NCBI RefSeq assembly: GCF_002288925.2
Contig: NW_022097993.1
Location: 14,450,786 to 14,514,785, forward strand
Length of the DNA: 64,000 nucleotides
Direction of reading: 5' to 3'
Source: Delphinapterus leucas
Lineage: Eukaryota > Chordata > Mammalia > Artiodactyla > Monodontidae
Shown in pieces: positions 48,850 through 61,135 of the stretch (position 1 is the stretch's first letter; the number at the start of each line of letters is the position of its first letter). A program made the position numbers and the translations under genes. Under the pieces are notes generated by a model. That model was not told the DNA's origin. It saw only the letters and a program-made list of their open reading frames with translations, and did not search any database.

Positions 48850-49800
48850 AGAAGATAAAGGAGGAGTACAATAACAAGCAGTATAGCAGCTCAGATATGT
48901 CTCTAATAAGGATATTTCTATTTTGTTTTAATGTGTGAAGAAAGGATACTTAACTCTGGGTAAATACATCAATAGAATAAAAGTGTAATAGTCCTAGTGT
49001 GTCTATTATCAAAAATAAGCTGGCACCTGTAAAATGCATCAAAAAGAACAAGGACACATATGAATATGGATATACTCACTATTTTAGGCAAATCTTAAAA
49101 AGTAATAAAAGGGACTACTAAATGTAATATGCTTTCTTTTCTTCTTTCAAAGAGAACAATTTATAAACTGGAAAGTGTTAGTGATTTATAGTTGAGGTAA
49201 CTTTTCTTGTGACAAATTCATTTAAATGAGTTAAAATTTCTAGACACTGGAGATTTTAAATATGACTTGATAAATAATTTAAAGTGTGGTTGTGCAGTCA
49301 TTTCTGGCTATCTATGAAGTATTACAAATAATAGGATTAGGGCCAAAATTTAAAACCAGGAAAATACTACTTCACTTTTCATAAATGATAAAATGATGTA
49401 TTCTGGAACCTACAGGCAAAGGGCACTAAAAGTTTTTCCTGGCAAAATTTGAGTATTAATTATAAAACAGAGTGTTTGTAAGCAAATTTATAGTTGACAA
49501 AGAGCCATAATGTCAAGATTCTAAACCTTATCTTTTAAATTCCTTAATCTGTAACCCTAGTCAAGATATCTCATTTTCTTGATTTATGTTTCATCACATA
49601 AAAAGTGAAAAACTATGTTAGACACTACTTGAGTTCTCTTTTAACAAGAACATTTTATAAAACTATGACTATGTGATTCTGTCATTAGCAAGGGTGAAAC
49701 ATTTCAAACAAAACACTCTTCATGTGTATGCAAATAAAACATGATTAAAATTAAAAGAACCTATGAACATCAGTATTGTCAAACAAAAACAAATCTAGAC
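48850..49800. other. AT-rich DNA without recognised features
   Basis: Nothing recognised. Confidence 0.5.
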
Positions 49801-49839
49801 TTAGGAAAAAAGAGACTTTCATTGAATTGATTATTTCAA

Positions 49840-50990
49840 TAAGAGGAAGAGAATTTTACAATAGGGATAGGGGAACCGTTACAATGGGGAGAATATTCCT
49901 TACTATGAGGTCTGGAAAACCTCACTGCAAACAGAAAAGGACATTTCTTTTATAGGGAAAAGTGAACAAAGTGACAAGGAAAGGATAGGAGGAAATGAGA
50001 AGGGTGAGTGCAGGTTATATAGTAGGGCAATTGATCAGAGAATGTTTTATCCTGAGGTCAGCCAATTCTCTCTCTGGTAGCCGTTGTTAAGGAGAATTTG
50101 TATGCTGGCTCAAGCTGAGGCTGAGTCAAAAATCTGGAGCCCATAAGTAAAGAGAGAAATTTAAAATTTGAACAAGTCAGATTTATAGGCATTTTTTTTT
50201 CTTTCTTTCTGCAATTGATGACTGGGGACAAATAGTTTAGCAATCATTTATGAAACACAGAAAGGCATTTTGGAGAGTGCCTGGCCTTGTCATAGTTAAG
50301 CAGGAGGGAATCTGTGAGCCATAGAGGAAGGAGAGGTTAGTAAGCTTTTTCCTGGAACTTGAAAGGGATTTTTTAGTTTACTTGTTTTCCACAGGCCTTG
50401 GTAAAGTTCAACACTGTCAATGTACATGTTTCAGTGGGTTTTTTTGTTTGTTTGTTTGTTTTTCTTTTTCTCTGATAAATGACTAGGAATGGAATCTCTG
50501 TGTGAAATAATGTCAAAGAAAAAATGCACCAGACAGAGTTAAATCAGCAAAGGTTGATTTTTTTTGAGACAACTGCAATAGGGAGAGAGATTAAACTCAA
50601 CTCTATTGAAATAAAAGGCAGGAGGGGTTTTAATCACTGGGGCGAGCTAATGGAAAACTACTGGGGGAGGTTGGTCAATGTGAATAGGCCATGTGTGTTT
50701 GCTGATAGGCTTTTATTAAAGTTAGATGACTGCTCTTCCACAGAGACTGAGCTTTATCTTTCTTGATGATTACATTTAAAAGGGATGACCCCATATCTTA
50801 GAGAAAAACTTTCTCTGGTTTCTAAAACTGGCAAGAGTCTAAGCGAAGATTTACCTCTTAAAGGGCAGAGGAAGAATTTTCAATTGAAGTTTTCCTAAAA
50901 CAAATGTTCTATGGGTTAGAGACCTATATCAAGAAGAAACTTGTCTAAAGCTTAGTGAAGCTGAGGGGAATATTAAAGCCATCTTAGTCA
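49840..50990. mobile_element. Possible old ERV LTR sequences (one or two), family not named
   Basis: Two adjacent less AT-rich stretches (about 49,840-50,440 and 50,525-50,990) separated by a (GTTT)n patch at 50,441-50,464. Their flow (for example ccacaggccttggtaaagttcaacactgtcaatgtacatg; gagacaactgcaatagggagagagatt; ggcgagctaatgg) resembles reversed LTRs of old endogenous retroviruses, but I could not define ends, a primer site or coding parts. The open frame at 50,524-50,766 is not supported as a gene. Confidence 0.35.
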
Positions 50991-51007
50991 ATAAAAGTTG
51001 ATGTTAA

Positions 51008-51400
51008 CTTATAAGAAACTCTCAAATTGTTTTCTAACATAGTTGCACCATTTTGCATTTCTACTTTATTTGACAAAAACTAGAAACAACCCAAATATTC
51101 ATCAGCAGGTGAGAGGATAAACAAATTGTGGCCTATCAAAACGATGGGATAATGTTAGGCATTAGAAAGATATGATTGGTGGTACATGCAGAAACACAGG
51201 TGAATCTCACACACATGATATGGATTGATAAATGCCATACAGCAAAGAGTGGTTACTATATGATTCCACTTATATAAAAGTCTGAAAGGACAAATCAAAC
51301 CTCCAGTGACAGAAAGTAGATCAGTGGTTTCCTGCTGCTAGGAGTAGGGCTGAGTTATAAGTCACAATTTTATTACTAAACTGTTAGGTAGGAAGAAAAA
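51008..51400 (+). mobile_element. Old L1M-type 3' end with an apparent inverted 5' piece
   Basis: The part at 51,075-51,370 is a plus-strand old L1 3' end (aaacaacccaaatattcatcagca, gaggataaacaaattgtggcc, tatgattccacttatataaaa, agtgacagaaagtagatcagtgg). The piece before it, 51,010-51,062 (caaattgttttctaacatag, ttgcaccattttgcatttct), reads as L1 ORF2 end in the opposite orientation (compare 28,725-28,770). This fits a 5' inversion by twin priming. Confidence 0.6.
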
Positions 51401-52425
51401 TCACATATTAATTACTTTCCACTTTCAATGAACAAGGTAATGATTAGACTCTGGCTAAGATAAGAGAAAAGAGAGTGTAGGTAAGACTATCTATGACCTC
51501 AGACGATTATAGAACAAAGGGAACAGAAGGATGGGAGAGAGACTTTATTGAAATTTAAATTTATTTACCCTCTCTTGTTATGATTATTTGAAAGGATCAC
51601 AAATTTTCCTAGGATATTCATAAGTAATAACAAAATTTTCCCTGAGCTATTTAGTACATGGTTCTTTTTTAAATCTCCCTATAAAAAACCTGTATGTAAA
51701 ACATTGCAGTGTTCAAATAAACTAGAGAATGTTTATTTTGGGGAAAGGGATCTTTCTTCTACCTAAGTAGTAAATGAACTTGAATAGCCTTGCATTTACC
51801 TATACTCTCATTACATAAATTGTCTACCTTCTTTTGCTATTCTGATAAAAATCTCAGAAACCATATACCTACTCTTTCTCCCAGTATGATTGCAAGATAA
51901 ACATAACTATTTAAGATATGAACAGGAAAACAAGTGAAGCCTGATTTCTTCCCTAGGGGTTACTGGTCTACTTGTTGAATAAATAGCTACAGATTACATG
52001 TCTTAGCTTCTGTTGCAAAATTTCAATTTATATCATGAGTTCTTGTGGGCAAGATGAAGAAATGTTCTATGGAACAAGGCCTGGGATTAACTGGTTAATC
52101 ATTTTGATGCAAAGTTCATAATAGTGATAAAAATATCAGCATACCATGGGGCCTGGTCTTTAACTCTGTAGTTAACAATTATTGTCACTGACTGCACTAA
52201 ACATCTTGGTGGTGTGTCTGTCATTAATGGGTTTGTCTAAGACCCTTCATTTTCCCTTCCTCCAGTTCTCTCCTGCTTCTCAGAAGGCTGGCTTGTCCAA
52301 CGACATTTGCCAGACTCCTGACCATGAGATGATACCGGCAGAAGAGGGCAGGAAAGGAGAAAAGAAAAGAGCAAGAAGCCAGGATATGTGTTCTATTCTT
52401 CTATGTTGTAGGTAATATTTTCTTT
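51401..52425. other. AT-rich DNA without recognised features
   Basis: Nothing recognised. The open frame at 52,182-52,415 is unsupported. Confidence 0.5.
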
Positions 52426-52431
52426 TTACTA

Positions 52432-52515
52432 TTTTTTTTGAATTTTATTTTATTTATTTTTATACAGCAGGTTCTTATTATTTATCTATTTTATACATAT
52501 TAGTGTATATATGTA
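52432..52515 (-). mobile_element. Very short L1 3' end, minus strand
   Basis: The poly-T start and the blocks tttatttatttttatacagcaggttc and tctattttatacatattagtg match the reversed extreme 3' end of L1s of this lineage. Only about 80 bp was copied. Confidence 0.7.
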
Positions 52516-53505
52516 GGCAGCATTTTCTTGATATTTCAGTTTCTTCTTAACAGCACCTCTTTCTGTGTTGGCAGCTCCTGTTGGAAAAGCCTCTCCTTGT
52601 CTCTAGCTCCCTCCGTTCAGCTCCCACTAGAGCTCAAGGATTCCACCTGTCTCTCAGGTGCTTCCTAAGTATGCTCATCTCTGAGTTTCCTCACTGCTGC
52701 TTGCTTGGCTTTTATCTCTTTCTTGCCTTTGTAATTATTCCCTGTTATTAATTTCACTCTGATGAATTGCTTGCCATGGGCTGTTCTCTGACTTGCCCTT
52801 GATGCTCACTGATACATTTTCCATGCTCATTATAATTCTAGGTGGCAGGAAAGTAAGAGAGTCAAAGAGGGTAGGATTAAAAAACATCTTAGAAAATTTT
52901 TTTTTTCATTTTATCCAGTTATAATTCTATTTTCCATGGTCTACTAAGATTTAATTCTTATATTTGTGCCTAAGAATTTTTGTATTTGTAGAATAAGGGC
53001 TATAACTATATACCACATAAGATGCCTCAATAGTGGTTTCAGAATTCAAGCTCAGGATAAGATGGCTTATGTTACAGGTTAAATATTCTGGAGGAAGACC
53101 CAAAGATGAAGTTTGGGGTGCACAGGAATCAACACTTGTGAGGGAAAGAGGGAAGAGCAGGTTTGGGCAGAGAAAGAATTCAAATTCAATGTAGTGTCCA
53201 CAAAGCATCAACAATTTGGAAGGGAACTCTGAAGTGATATTGTCCTTCAGAATGCGCTACATGTGGCCTAAGTGGCCTGGTATTTATACCCAGATCTTAC
53301 TGAACAGATGCAGTCTTCCCTAGGAATGGTGCAAGTGTTTCCTTTACCTGAGGAAGACCCAAAGAAATTGGAATCTGAAGGCTACCTGTTTACTGACTGC
53401 ATTGTCCTCACCTCCCCCTGTTCTCCCATGCCTCATGACCCATCTCCAACACACCTGGTAGCAAGTCTTTTGTGAAGGGAAACTGGGCTTTGTATCTCCA
53501 GGTAG
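52516..53505. other. Unique DNA without recognised features
   Basis: A C/T-rich stretch at 52,560-52,720 has no assigned origin. The rest is unremarkable. Confidence 0.45.
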
Positions 53506-53509
53506 TCCA

Positions 53510-53634
53510 CAGCCTAGCTTTGAGCCTTGGATACTGCTTTTATCTATTTTATGATCTTGGACAAGGTTTCAATTTATTTTTTGCCTCAGTTTAATCCTCT
53601 CTGAAATGAAACAATGATAGTACCTACCAGTAAT
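53510..53634 (+). mobile_element. MIR SINE, left part (split)
   Basis: MIR blocks ttttatgatcttggacaagg, tgcctcagtttaatcctctctgaaatg, and caatgatagtacctacc break off and resume at about 54,742 (ctatctcacaggacccttatatggcttaaata). The MIR is therefore split by the repeat at 53,635-54,741. Confidence 0.72.
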
Positions 53635-54741
53635 GGTTAACTTAATGTGTCTACCTGGCTAGGCTATGTTGCCCAGTTATATGGGCAAACATCAGTCAAG
53701 ATGTTAATGTGATTTCTTTCCTTCTACTAACTTTGGGTTTTGTTTGTTCTTCTTTCTGTTGTTGCTTTAGGTATAAGGTTAGGTTGTTTATACTCAGAGA
53801 AAACCATAATTCAAAAGGAGTCATGTACCACAATGTTCATTGCAACTCTACTTACAATAGCCAGGACATGGAAGCAACCTAAGTGTCCATAAACAGAGGA
53901 ATGGATAAAGAAGGTGTGGTATATGTATACAATGGAATATTACTCAGCCATAAAAAAGAATGAACCTGGGTAATTTGTAGAGATATGGATGAACTACAGA
54001 CTGTCATACAGAGTGAAGTAAGTCAGAAAGAGAAAAACAAATATCGTGTATTAACACATATGTGTGGAATCTGAAAAACACTGGTATAGACCATCTTATT
54101 TACAAAGCAGAAATAGAGACACAGACATAGAGAACAGGGATATGGACACCAAGGTTGGGGGGTGGGATGAATTGGGAGATTGAGATTGACATATATACAC
54201 TACTGATATTATGTAAAAAATCGATAACTAATGGGAACCTACTGTATAGCACAGGGAACTCTACTCCATGCTCTGTGGTGACCTAAACGAGAAAGAAATC
54301 CAAAAAGGAGCAGATATATGTATATGTAGAGCTGATTCACTTTGCTGTACAGTAGAAACTAACACACCATTGTAAAGCAACTCTACTCCAATTAAAAAAA
54401 AAAGTTAATGTGAAGCTTTTTTTGGGTGTGATTAACATTGAAATCAGTAGACTTTGAGTAAAACAAATTACCTTCGATAAGGTGAGTGGGTCTCATACAA
54501 TCAATTGAAGACCTTCAGAGAAAATACCTAAAGAGGAGGGAATTCTATCTTCAGACTACCTTCAGACTCAAGACTGTAGCATCAGCTCGTGCTGGAATCT
54601 CCATTCTGCAGCCCTGCCCTGTCCATATGGGATTTGCTAGTCCCCACAACCACATGAGCCAATTCCTTAAAATAAATCATTCTCAGTATATTGTCTATAC
54701 TTCCTATTGATTCTGTTTCTCTGCAGAATGCTGACTAATAC
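53635..54741 (+). mobile_element. Ancient interspersed repeat, family not named, itself split by an L1
   Basis: Left part 53,635-53,712 (ggttaacttaatgtgtctacctggc, gcccagttatatgggcaaac) and right part 54,404-54,741 (gtgattaacattgaaatcagtagactttgagtaaa, gagccaattccttaaaataaatc, ttctgtttctctgcagaatgctgactaatac). I recognise this as a common old mammalian repeat but cannot name its class safely. It inserted in a MIR and later received the L1 at 53,713-54,403. Confidence 0.55.
53713..54403 (+). mobile_element. 5'-inverted (twin-primed) L1 insertion
   Basis: The target duplication gttaatgtga is exact (53,703-53,712 and 54,404-54,413). The first about 79 bp (53,713-53,791) are L1 ORF2 in minus orientation (tttctttccttctactaact, tgttgctttagg), matching 31,168-31,243 of the minus-strand full L1. 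From about 53,790 the sequence switches to plus orientation (ctcagagaaaaccataattc) and continues through the end of ORF2 and the 3' UTR to the A-tail. ORF2 bases between the two pieces are missing. Confidence 0.88.
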
Positions 54742-54835
54742 ACTATCTATCTCACAGGACCCTTATATGGCTTAAATATATTGGGCTGTAACACAGAGCT
54801 TGACAAATAGTAAGGACACTGTAAGTTAATTGACT
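54742..54835 (+). mobile_element. MIR SINE, right part (split)
   Basis: Completes the MIR begun at 53,510: ctatctcacaggacccttatatggcttaaata, then cacagagcttgacaaatagtaag. Confidence 0.68.
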
Positions 54836-56450
54836 CCTACTGATTACTAAAAGGTTTCTCTTCATTACCAACATAAAATTTATGAATTCATTATCTTAAC
54901 TAAAAAAGTAATTATATATATTATTATATACATATATGAACCAAAGCAGATTTAGATATTAATCATTCTTGAATATTTTAGAGTTCTGCTAAAAATTAAA
55001 CATACTCTCTTATACCTGAAAGAATATGTTCAATTTTACTATTTTTTATTATGGTCCCCAGATACTTTGTTTTATCCCAGCAAGTCTCTGAAAATTTATC
55101 ATGCAGATTACAGTCTACTATTAACCACCTCTGAGTACTGGAAGGCTGTAAAATGCACTCCATGGTGTTTCAATGCATGAAGGTACTTTCAGAGTGTTTT
55201 ATGGAGCATAATCGATTTGCTAAAACTTCAGTGCCCCTTGTTGTGTGAGGTTCTGCAAAGATGACAGAAGTTTCTTAATTTTTCACCCTGGGAATTGTCT
55301 TTCAAAGTTGTCTACGTAGGAAACTATGAATATAGAGTCACTTGTTTAGAGGATGGATATACTCCAATTATAACACTATTTATTATGAGTTTCACAAAAA
55401 TATTTGCACTAAAACAAAATGTGCTAGAGTAACTCAAACTGTCTCTTAATTGTCATGCAAAAAAGTTATGATAAATTTGTTTTTCATTGCATGGGTATAA
55501 ATGTCTGGCCGCCTGGGATGATGTGGAGAGATTGTTCTGATACAGATTTCTCTATTTTATCCATACTTACTGGATCAGAATCCATGGGAAGAAAGACCTC
55601 ACATCTCCATTTTAACAATGGATTGTATTTCTCATCTGCTGTAGTTTAAGATTCATTAGACCATATTGTTACACAATGAGTTTAAAAATTAGGAAATTTT
55701 CAGAATTAGCTTAGAAATATAATTGAGTAAAATAGCTATTTGACTTTAAACACCAAATTCTTTGTTTTGTTTTTGTTAAGAAACATAGTAGTTGTGTGTG
55801 GTGCTCATATTTTCACATAGACATACTGTCAAAAAGCAAATAATTTATTTAAGAGCAAGAAGTTTATGTCACCTTACTATATTTATATCAGATTTTGAAC
55901 TAAGGCAAACCTAGATCAAGAAGAGAGAGGTGCTTTCTTTTGGAAAGTATTGAAAAATGTTATAATATTTCAGACTCAATAAACAAGTAATTCATTTTGA
56001 AATTTGATTATTATGATGTAATCATGTAGATTCCCCAAAGCATTTTCATTTCCTTGTAAAATATTCATTAATCTAAACAATTAGCTATTGTATAACTGCA
56101 GAACTGCAAATCAACAGAAAAATATTATTCAGTGTTACATTAGGGTAATGGATGAGGAAATAACTGATGTTTTCTTTTTCAAAACCCTTTCTTTTTTAGT
56201 GCATGCAATAAGACAGAAGGTGAAATCCATTTTAGTTTATAAAATATTTATTCAATACCTATCATGTACTAGCTACTATTCTTCAGTATCAGCCACATAG
56301 ATTAATAAACTCATCCTTCTCTTGAAGGGATTTAAAATATTAAATTAAAATAATTTATTCTTACTTTCTTCACAATCCCATTGTGTGCTGCATTATTTCA
56401 CCTACAATTATGAACTATTATGTTCACGTACAAATAGCAAGGACCCTGTA
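54836..56450. other. AT-rich DNA without recognised features
   Basis: Nothing recognised. Confidence 0.5.
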
Positions 56451-56451
56451 T

Positions 56452-56928
56452 TAGTTTTCTATTGCAGCTGTAACAAATTACCACAAACTTGTGAGCTAAA
56501 AAACCACAAATTAATTTTCTTATAGTTCTGGAAGACAGAAGACTGAAATCAGTTTCCCTTGGATCAAGTCAAGATGTTGGCAAAGCTGTACTCCTTTTGG
56601 TGACTCTAGGGGAGAACTTGTTTCCTTGCTTTACCCTGGCCTCCAAAACTGCATTCCTTGGCTCATGCCCCCTCCCTTCATCTTCAAACCAGCAGCTCCT
56701 GTGTAGCATCCATCTGAGCAACCAAGTCTCCTTTTACCTCCCTTTTAAAGGATCCTTTCAATTTAACTAAGCCCATCCAGACTATCCAGAATAACCTCCC
56801 CTTCTCAAAATCATTAATCACATCTACAAAGTTACTTTTGCCATATGTAAGGTAATATTCACAGATTCTAGAGATTAGGACCTGGTTACCTACAGGGACC
56901 AATATTCAGGCTACCACATACCCAAAAT
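56452..56928 (-). mobile_element. MLT1-type LTR (ERVL-MaLR), nearly complete
   Basis: Reversed MLT1: it starts tgtattagttttctattgcagctgtaacaaattaccac, and continues ttatagttctggaagacagaag, cattccttggctcatgc, cccatccagactatccagaataacc, aatcacatctacaaagttac, and ggtaatattcacagattc, to a ggctaccaca end. It is better preserved than the MLT1 at 14,445. No internal region is attached. Confidence 0.82.
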
Positions 56929-56929
56929 A

Positions 56930-57295
56930 GTGGCTTAAACAAAAAAGAAGTCCATTTTAACATACTAAAAGTAAAAGTCCAGAGTAGAATATAAAGGCTA
57001 GAATGACAGCACTATAGCATTGCTGGGAATCACCTCTCTTCTACACCACCCAGAGTGCATGACCCTTGTCCAAATGCCTGTAAGATTGTAAGATGACTTC
57101 TGGAGTTCTACACATTGCATTTATATTCCATGCATCAGAAAGAAATAAGGGTGGAAGAGCAAAGAAATATAAATCAGCTGTCTTCTCCTTTTTTGGAGAG
57201 CCTTCTCAGAAATCCCAGCCAAGAACTTCAGGTCCTTACCATTGGCTAGATCTCAGTCACATGGTCCTGTCTAGCTGTATAGGAGGCTAGGAATA
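56930..57295 (+). mobile_element. Ancient interspersed repeat, family not named
   Basis: Blocks aatagtggcttaaacaaaa, aaagtccagagtag, and cattggctagatctcagtcacatggtc match an old repeat also suspected at 11,672. It directly abuts the MLT1. The open frame at 57,093-57,290 is part of it and not a gene. Confidence 0.4.
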
Positions 57296-58300
57296 AAATT
57301 GTTTAGCTAAGTACATTGCTGCCCATATAAAATTGGATTTTGGAAATGAAAAATGGAAATTCAATATTAGGACCAGCTGTTATACATCAACATTTATTAT
57401 AAATCTATATTTTGGTACATCTATATGAAAATTCATGCAATATTAAGTCGGTAACTGTAATCTCTTAGACCATTGCTTACACAGCAAAATACAAACTCTT
57501 GCTTTTGAAATACATCATCTTTAAAAATAGAAGTCTTGCTGTCAGGGGTCTGGGAGAAAAATGAGATCGAATAGGTGGCAGTCATGCTGTATAAGAAATA
57601 CATAGTAGTTATTGTGTCATGTAATGTAGTCTTCAAACACTAAAATTAGAATGAAAGTGCTGGAAATGAGAATGTTGGAGAAACTGTACATGACGATGAC
57701 TCATTTTACTTGTTCTTCTAAAAGAAAATTATTCTGCCAGGATTTCTGGCATAAATTTGAAAATAGTCTATCTTACTTAGTTCTGTCTCTTAATAATGTG
57801 GCTAAGACCTGAGTAACAAACTCTAGCATAGAGACATTTACAATATATTTATTGTTTCTAATAAAAATATAGTATTAACATGGAAATATATTAAGAAATT
57901 ATGTTTAGGAAATAAACAAAAACTTCAGGCAAATTCTAAAAAAATATTAACTTTTGGTATTTAGGGGTTTTTCTTAAGACAGTCCAAAACTACTTTGCTT
58001 TCTTTCTCACATCATCAGTGCTACTTATCTTGAGTCAGACCTAAGTATACTCTTGTTTTTATAGTTTTAATCTTCTAGAGCTGTTTACACTAAAAATTTC
58101 ATCTAAACATAGTTGCTTCCTGGTGACACAAACCACATTGTTTTACTTTGAGGTTTCAAACATCAGAGGTAAATAAATTGTTTCACTAAGTGCCTTGCAC
58201 TCAATAATGTGACACGATTCTCTCGTAGCTCTTATGCACCTCACTGCTCCTTTTCAGGTACCTTTGTGACATCCTTCCCTCTGATCCTTCTTAAATGATG
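57296..58300. other. AT-rich DNA without recognised features
   Basis: Nothing recognised. Confidence 0.5.
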
Positions 58301-58309
58301 ACTTTTATC

Positions 58310-58965
58310 ACAGTCAGTTATTTTCTGCTCCCTCTACATGCTCTCCCTGGGAGACTGAATTGTCCTTGTCTTGTTTATGACTTCCACATCTGTATCCCCA
58401 CTACAAATCTCTCCTCTAAGCTCCAGCCCTGTAGGCTTAAATGTCTACTAAAATTTTCCACTTAAATGCCTCACAGGTACCTACAACAAAGCCCGTTCAA
58501 AGCTAAACACTCCCTCACTCCCTACAAATCTACCCTTTTTCTATTGTTCCTTTTATTACTGAAAGGCAACATTATCCACTTGATGGCTGAGGGAGGAAAC
58601 CATGGATTATTCTATGTCTTCTCATTTGTATCCTTATTACTCATCACAGGGTATCAAATCACCATGCTCTGCAAACCTTCATTCCAAAATATTTCTGGAC
58701 TCTCTCCACTCTACACATCCAAATGCACTATGATGACTGCTATTTTGTGTTAAGCAACAGCTTTGCAACTGGACTCAATACCAATTGGATTGATACACCC
58801 CTTCCTAGTCCCCTCCCTGCATGGCAAACACACACTCCTATGAAAGTTTATATCTGACCATATATATGCTCTCTTAAAAACCCTTGGGATAATGTCTGGA
58901 AGTCTATAGCAGTTCTTTCTATTCAGGTTCTGTTTTTCTCTCCAGGCACATCTCTTTCTTCTCAC
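58310..58965 (+). mobile_element. Ancient pyrimidine-rich interspersed repeat, family not named
   Basis: Same flow as the stretch at 8,870-9,150: ctccctctacatgctctccctggg, atgacttccacatctgtatccc, ctcctctaagctccagccctg, tacctacaacaaagcccgttc. The 95-codon open frame at 58,466-58,753 and the antisense frame at 58,750-58,989 are products of its composition. The class is not assigned. Confidence 0.4.
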
Positions 58966-58989
58966 TCTAAGCTCCAGATTTACAAACAT

Positions 58990-61135
58990 TAAAAAAAAAT
59001 ACTAAATATTCCATGTGCTTTTTAAGTTATATGGATTTAATATAAACATAAGATCTGTTCTTTTACTTGAACATTCCTCTAATTAAAATGCTTACTAGTG
59101 CTTTGGTCTCATTTTAATTGTTTCATCCCTTCCTAATTTCTACAACCTGGTAAAAATTAATACACAGACACACAGACACACACACACACACACACACGCT
59201 ACTCTAGTCGTACTCCTTTATCTTTTCTGTTCTGCTCTCAGACATAACACTTTCAGACACAGCTTCCGCATGCTAGTATAAATGAATACAGTAAGCTTAT
59301 GCTTATCTCTCATACTTTTAAGAGATGGTTAGTTTCTGATCAAGTCTGAATAAAGTTGATTAAAAAAATTAACCTCCAGTACCTGAGATTTGAGGTGCAT
59401 ATTGGGGAACAGTGATCATAAATGGAGGCAATATAAAAATTCCTAAGAGTCTTCCTTCACCTTCTTTCTTAAAAGTGGCCTGAGAAGACAAAAAATATGG
59501 GGAGGGTGAAGCTCCTCAGACTTATGGTTTCTTTGATTCAGGATACACACAGAATGACCTTGAATGTGCTATTTCATTTTATAACTAATCCATATGGGGT
59601 AGAAATCTCCCCCACATTGATTAGTTTATCTATCTTAGATATATTTGGAATCTTAATTTGTATTTTTCATTATCCACAGGGATTTTTGAATGCTGTTTGA
59701 ATCTCTTTTACACACTTTTCTGATTCAGTCCTCATATCATACATTATCTTTGTCTTTTGTCTTATATTTGGAATACCTTTCTTTTTTTGTCTCTTATAAC
59801 TTCTTAAATGTAAGAAAGCATTTTCACATATTAACCTCTGTTGGATCAAAAAGTGACTATTGTGAAAGAAATTTAATAGATTAAAAGGGGCAAGATTCCA
59901 AGGACTGGACTGGAATGAATGCACCTCAGGAAGCCTAGATTAAGGAAATCATGGAGAGCTGTTTTCTTAAGGCTGAAATAATAACAATAATAACAACAAC
60001 AATGATAATGATAAGAGAGGTAAAATTTTCTGTCTTTTATCTTGCTCTTTACAATTCTTTCAGAAGGCCCAGAGCATGCTAAAATATGGAAATATTCAGT
60101 GAGATTTGTCTCTCAACACACACCAGAAATGTAGACAGATTGCATAAAGGAAGACCACATGGATCACCATGAGATACTCAATATATCACAGATGAGTTTC
60201 AAGTGGCACAATTAATATAGGTGAAAATGCAGTTCCAGTAGTAAGCTGAGCACACATGCCCTAGAAACTCATATTCTAGACTTACAAATAAAGCAACAGA
60301 AAAGAGTGAATATACTAAAAGTGAGCCAAGCAGGACAATAATAATTTACACCCAAGGTTGGGTGAATAAGGAAAAATACCTTCTAGGTAGGAGTATTCAA
60401 CTAAAAGAGTAAACATGGACTTATTTTTACATATTGTATTCTGAACTCAATGATTTAATATCTCTTGCTAAAGGGTATCATAAAGAGAAAAACCATTACA
60501 TTAATAATTAATTCAGCCAAGAAAAACAAATCAAAGGATATTAAAACTAATGGATAAAAGTTTGATGAGTAATGAAATATTTATACAATTTCACCCCAAA
60601 ATACTTACTGATTATAAAAGGAAAATGTAGATGACTACAGTGGAGTCATCAGATACCTCCTTAGTCAAGTGATCAATGTTAATGTCACCAATAATGGGGG
60701 AAATTAAATCATGTGTCATGTAACGGATACAATGAGAAGAATGCATCATTACTTCTTACTTCTATGATATTTTTCCAAAAAACTCATTATCAGAATTGAA
60801 TCATGAGGAAACACCAAGCAAAGCCAAATAGAGACCCATTCTTCAAAATAATGGCTGATAATCATCAAAATTTCAAGGTCGTCAGTGTCAATGCTAGACT
60901 GTGGAGCTGTTCTACATTGAAGGAAGCTGAAAGAATGAGTAACAGAATGGGATACGTTACCCTGGATTAAATCATTTTGTTATAAATGACATATTTTGGA
61001 AAAATGGGTAAATCATAAATGGTGAGTATAATTTATGTTATAATATCACATAAATAATGTTAACTAAGAATTCCAAGAACAGAGACCTGTTTGAGGCAAA
61101 AATAAATTTTATGTGACATAGTAGTCCAGATCCAG
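58990..61135. other. AT-rich DNA, possibly an old repeat near its right end
   Basis: Contains a (CA)n run (59,162-59,198) and an (AAT/AAC)n-like patch at 59,980-60,015. The stretch 60,600-61,060 has the flow of an old interspersed repeat but is too diverged to call. If the retrovirus that begins near 61,140 once had a 5' LTR it would lie here; I could not recognise one. Confidence 0.45.
59162..59198. repeat. (CA)n microsatellite
   Basis: A CA run preceded by two cacaga units. Confidence 0.93.

Noticed and set aside
58466..58753. 95-codon frame as a small membrane protein gene
   Set aside because: It lies in a pyrimidine-rich old repeat, with no start context, splice signal or family pattern.
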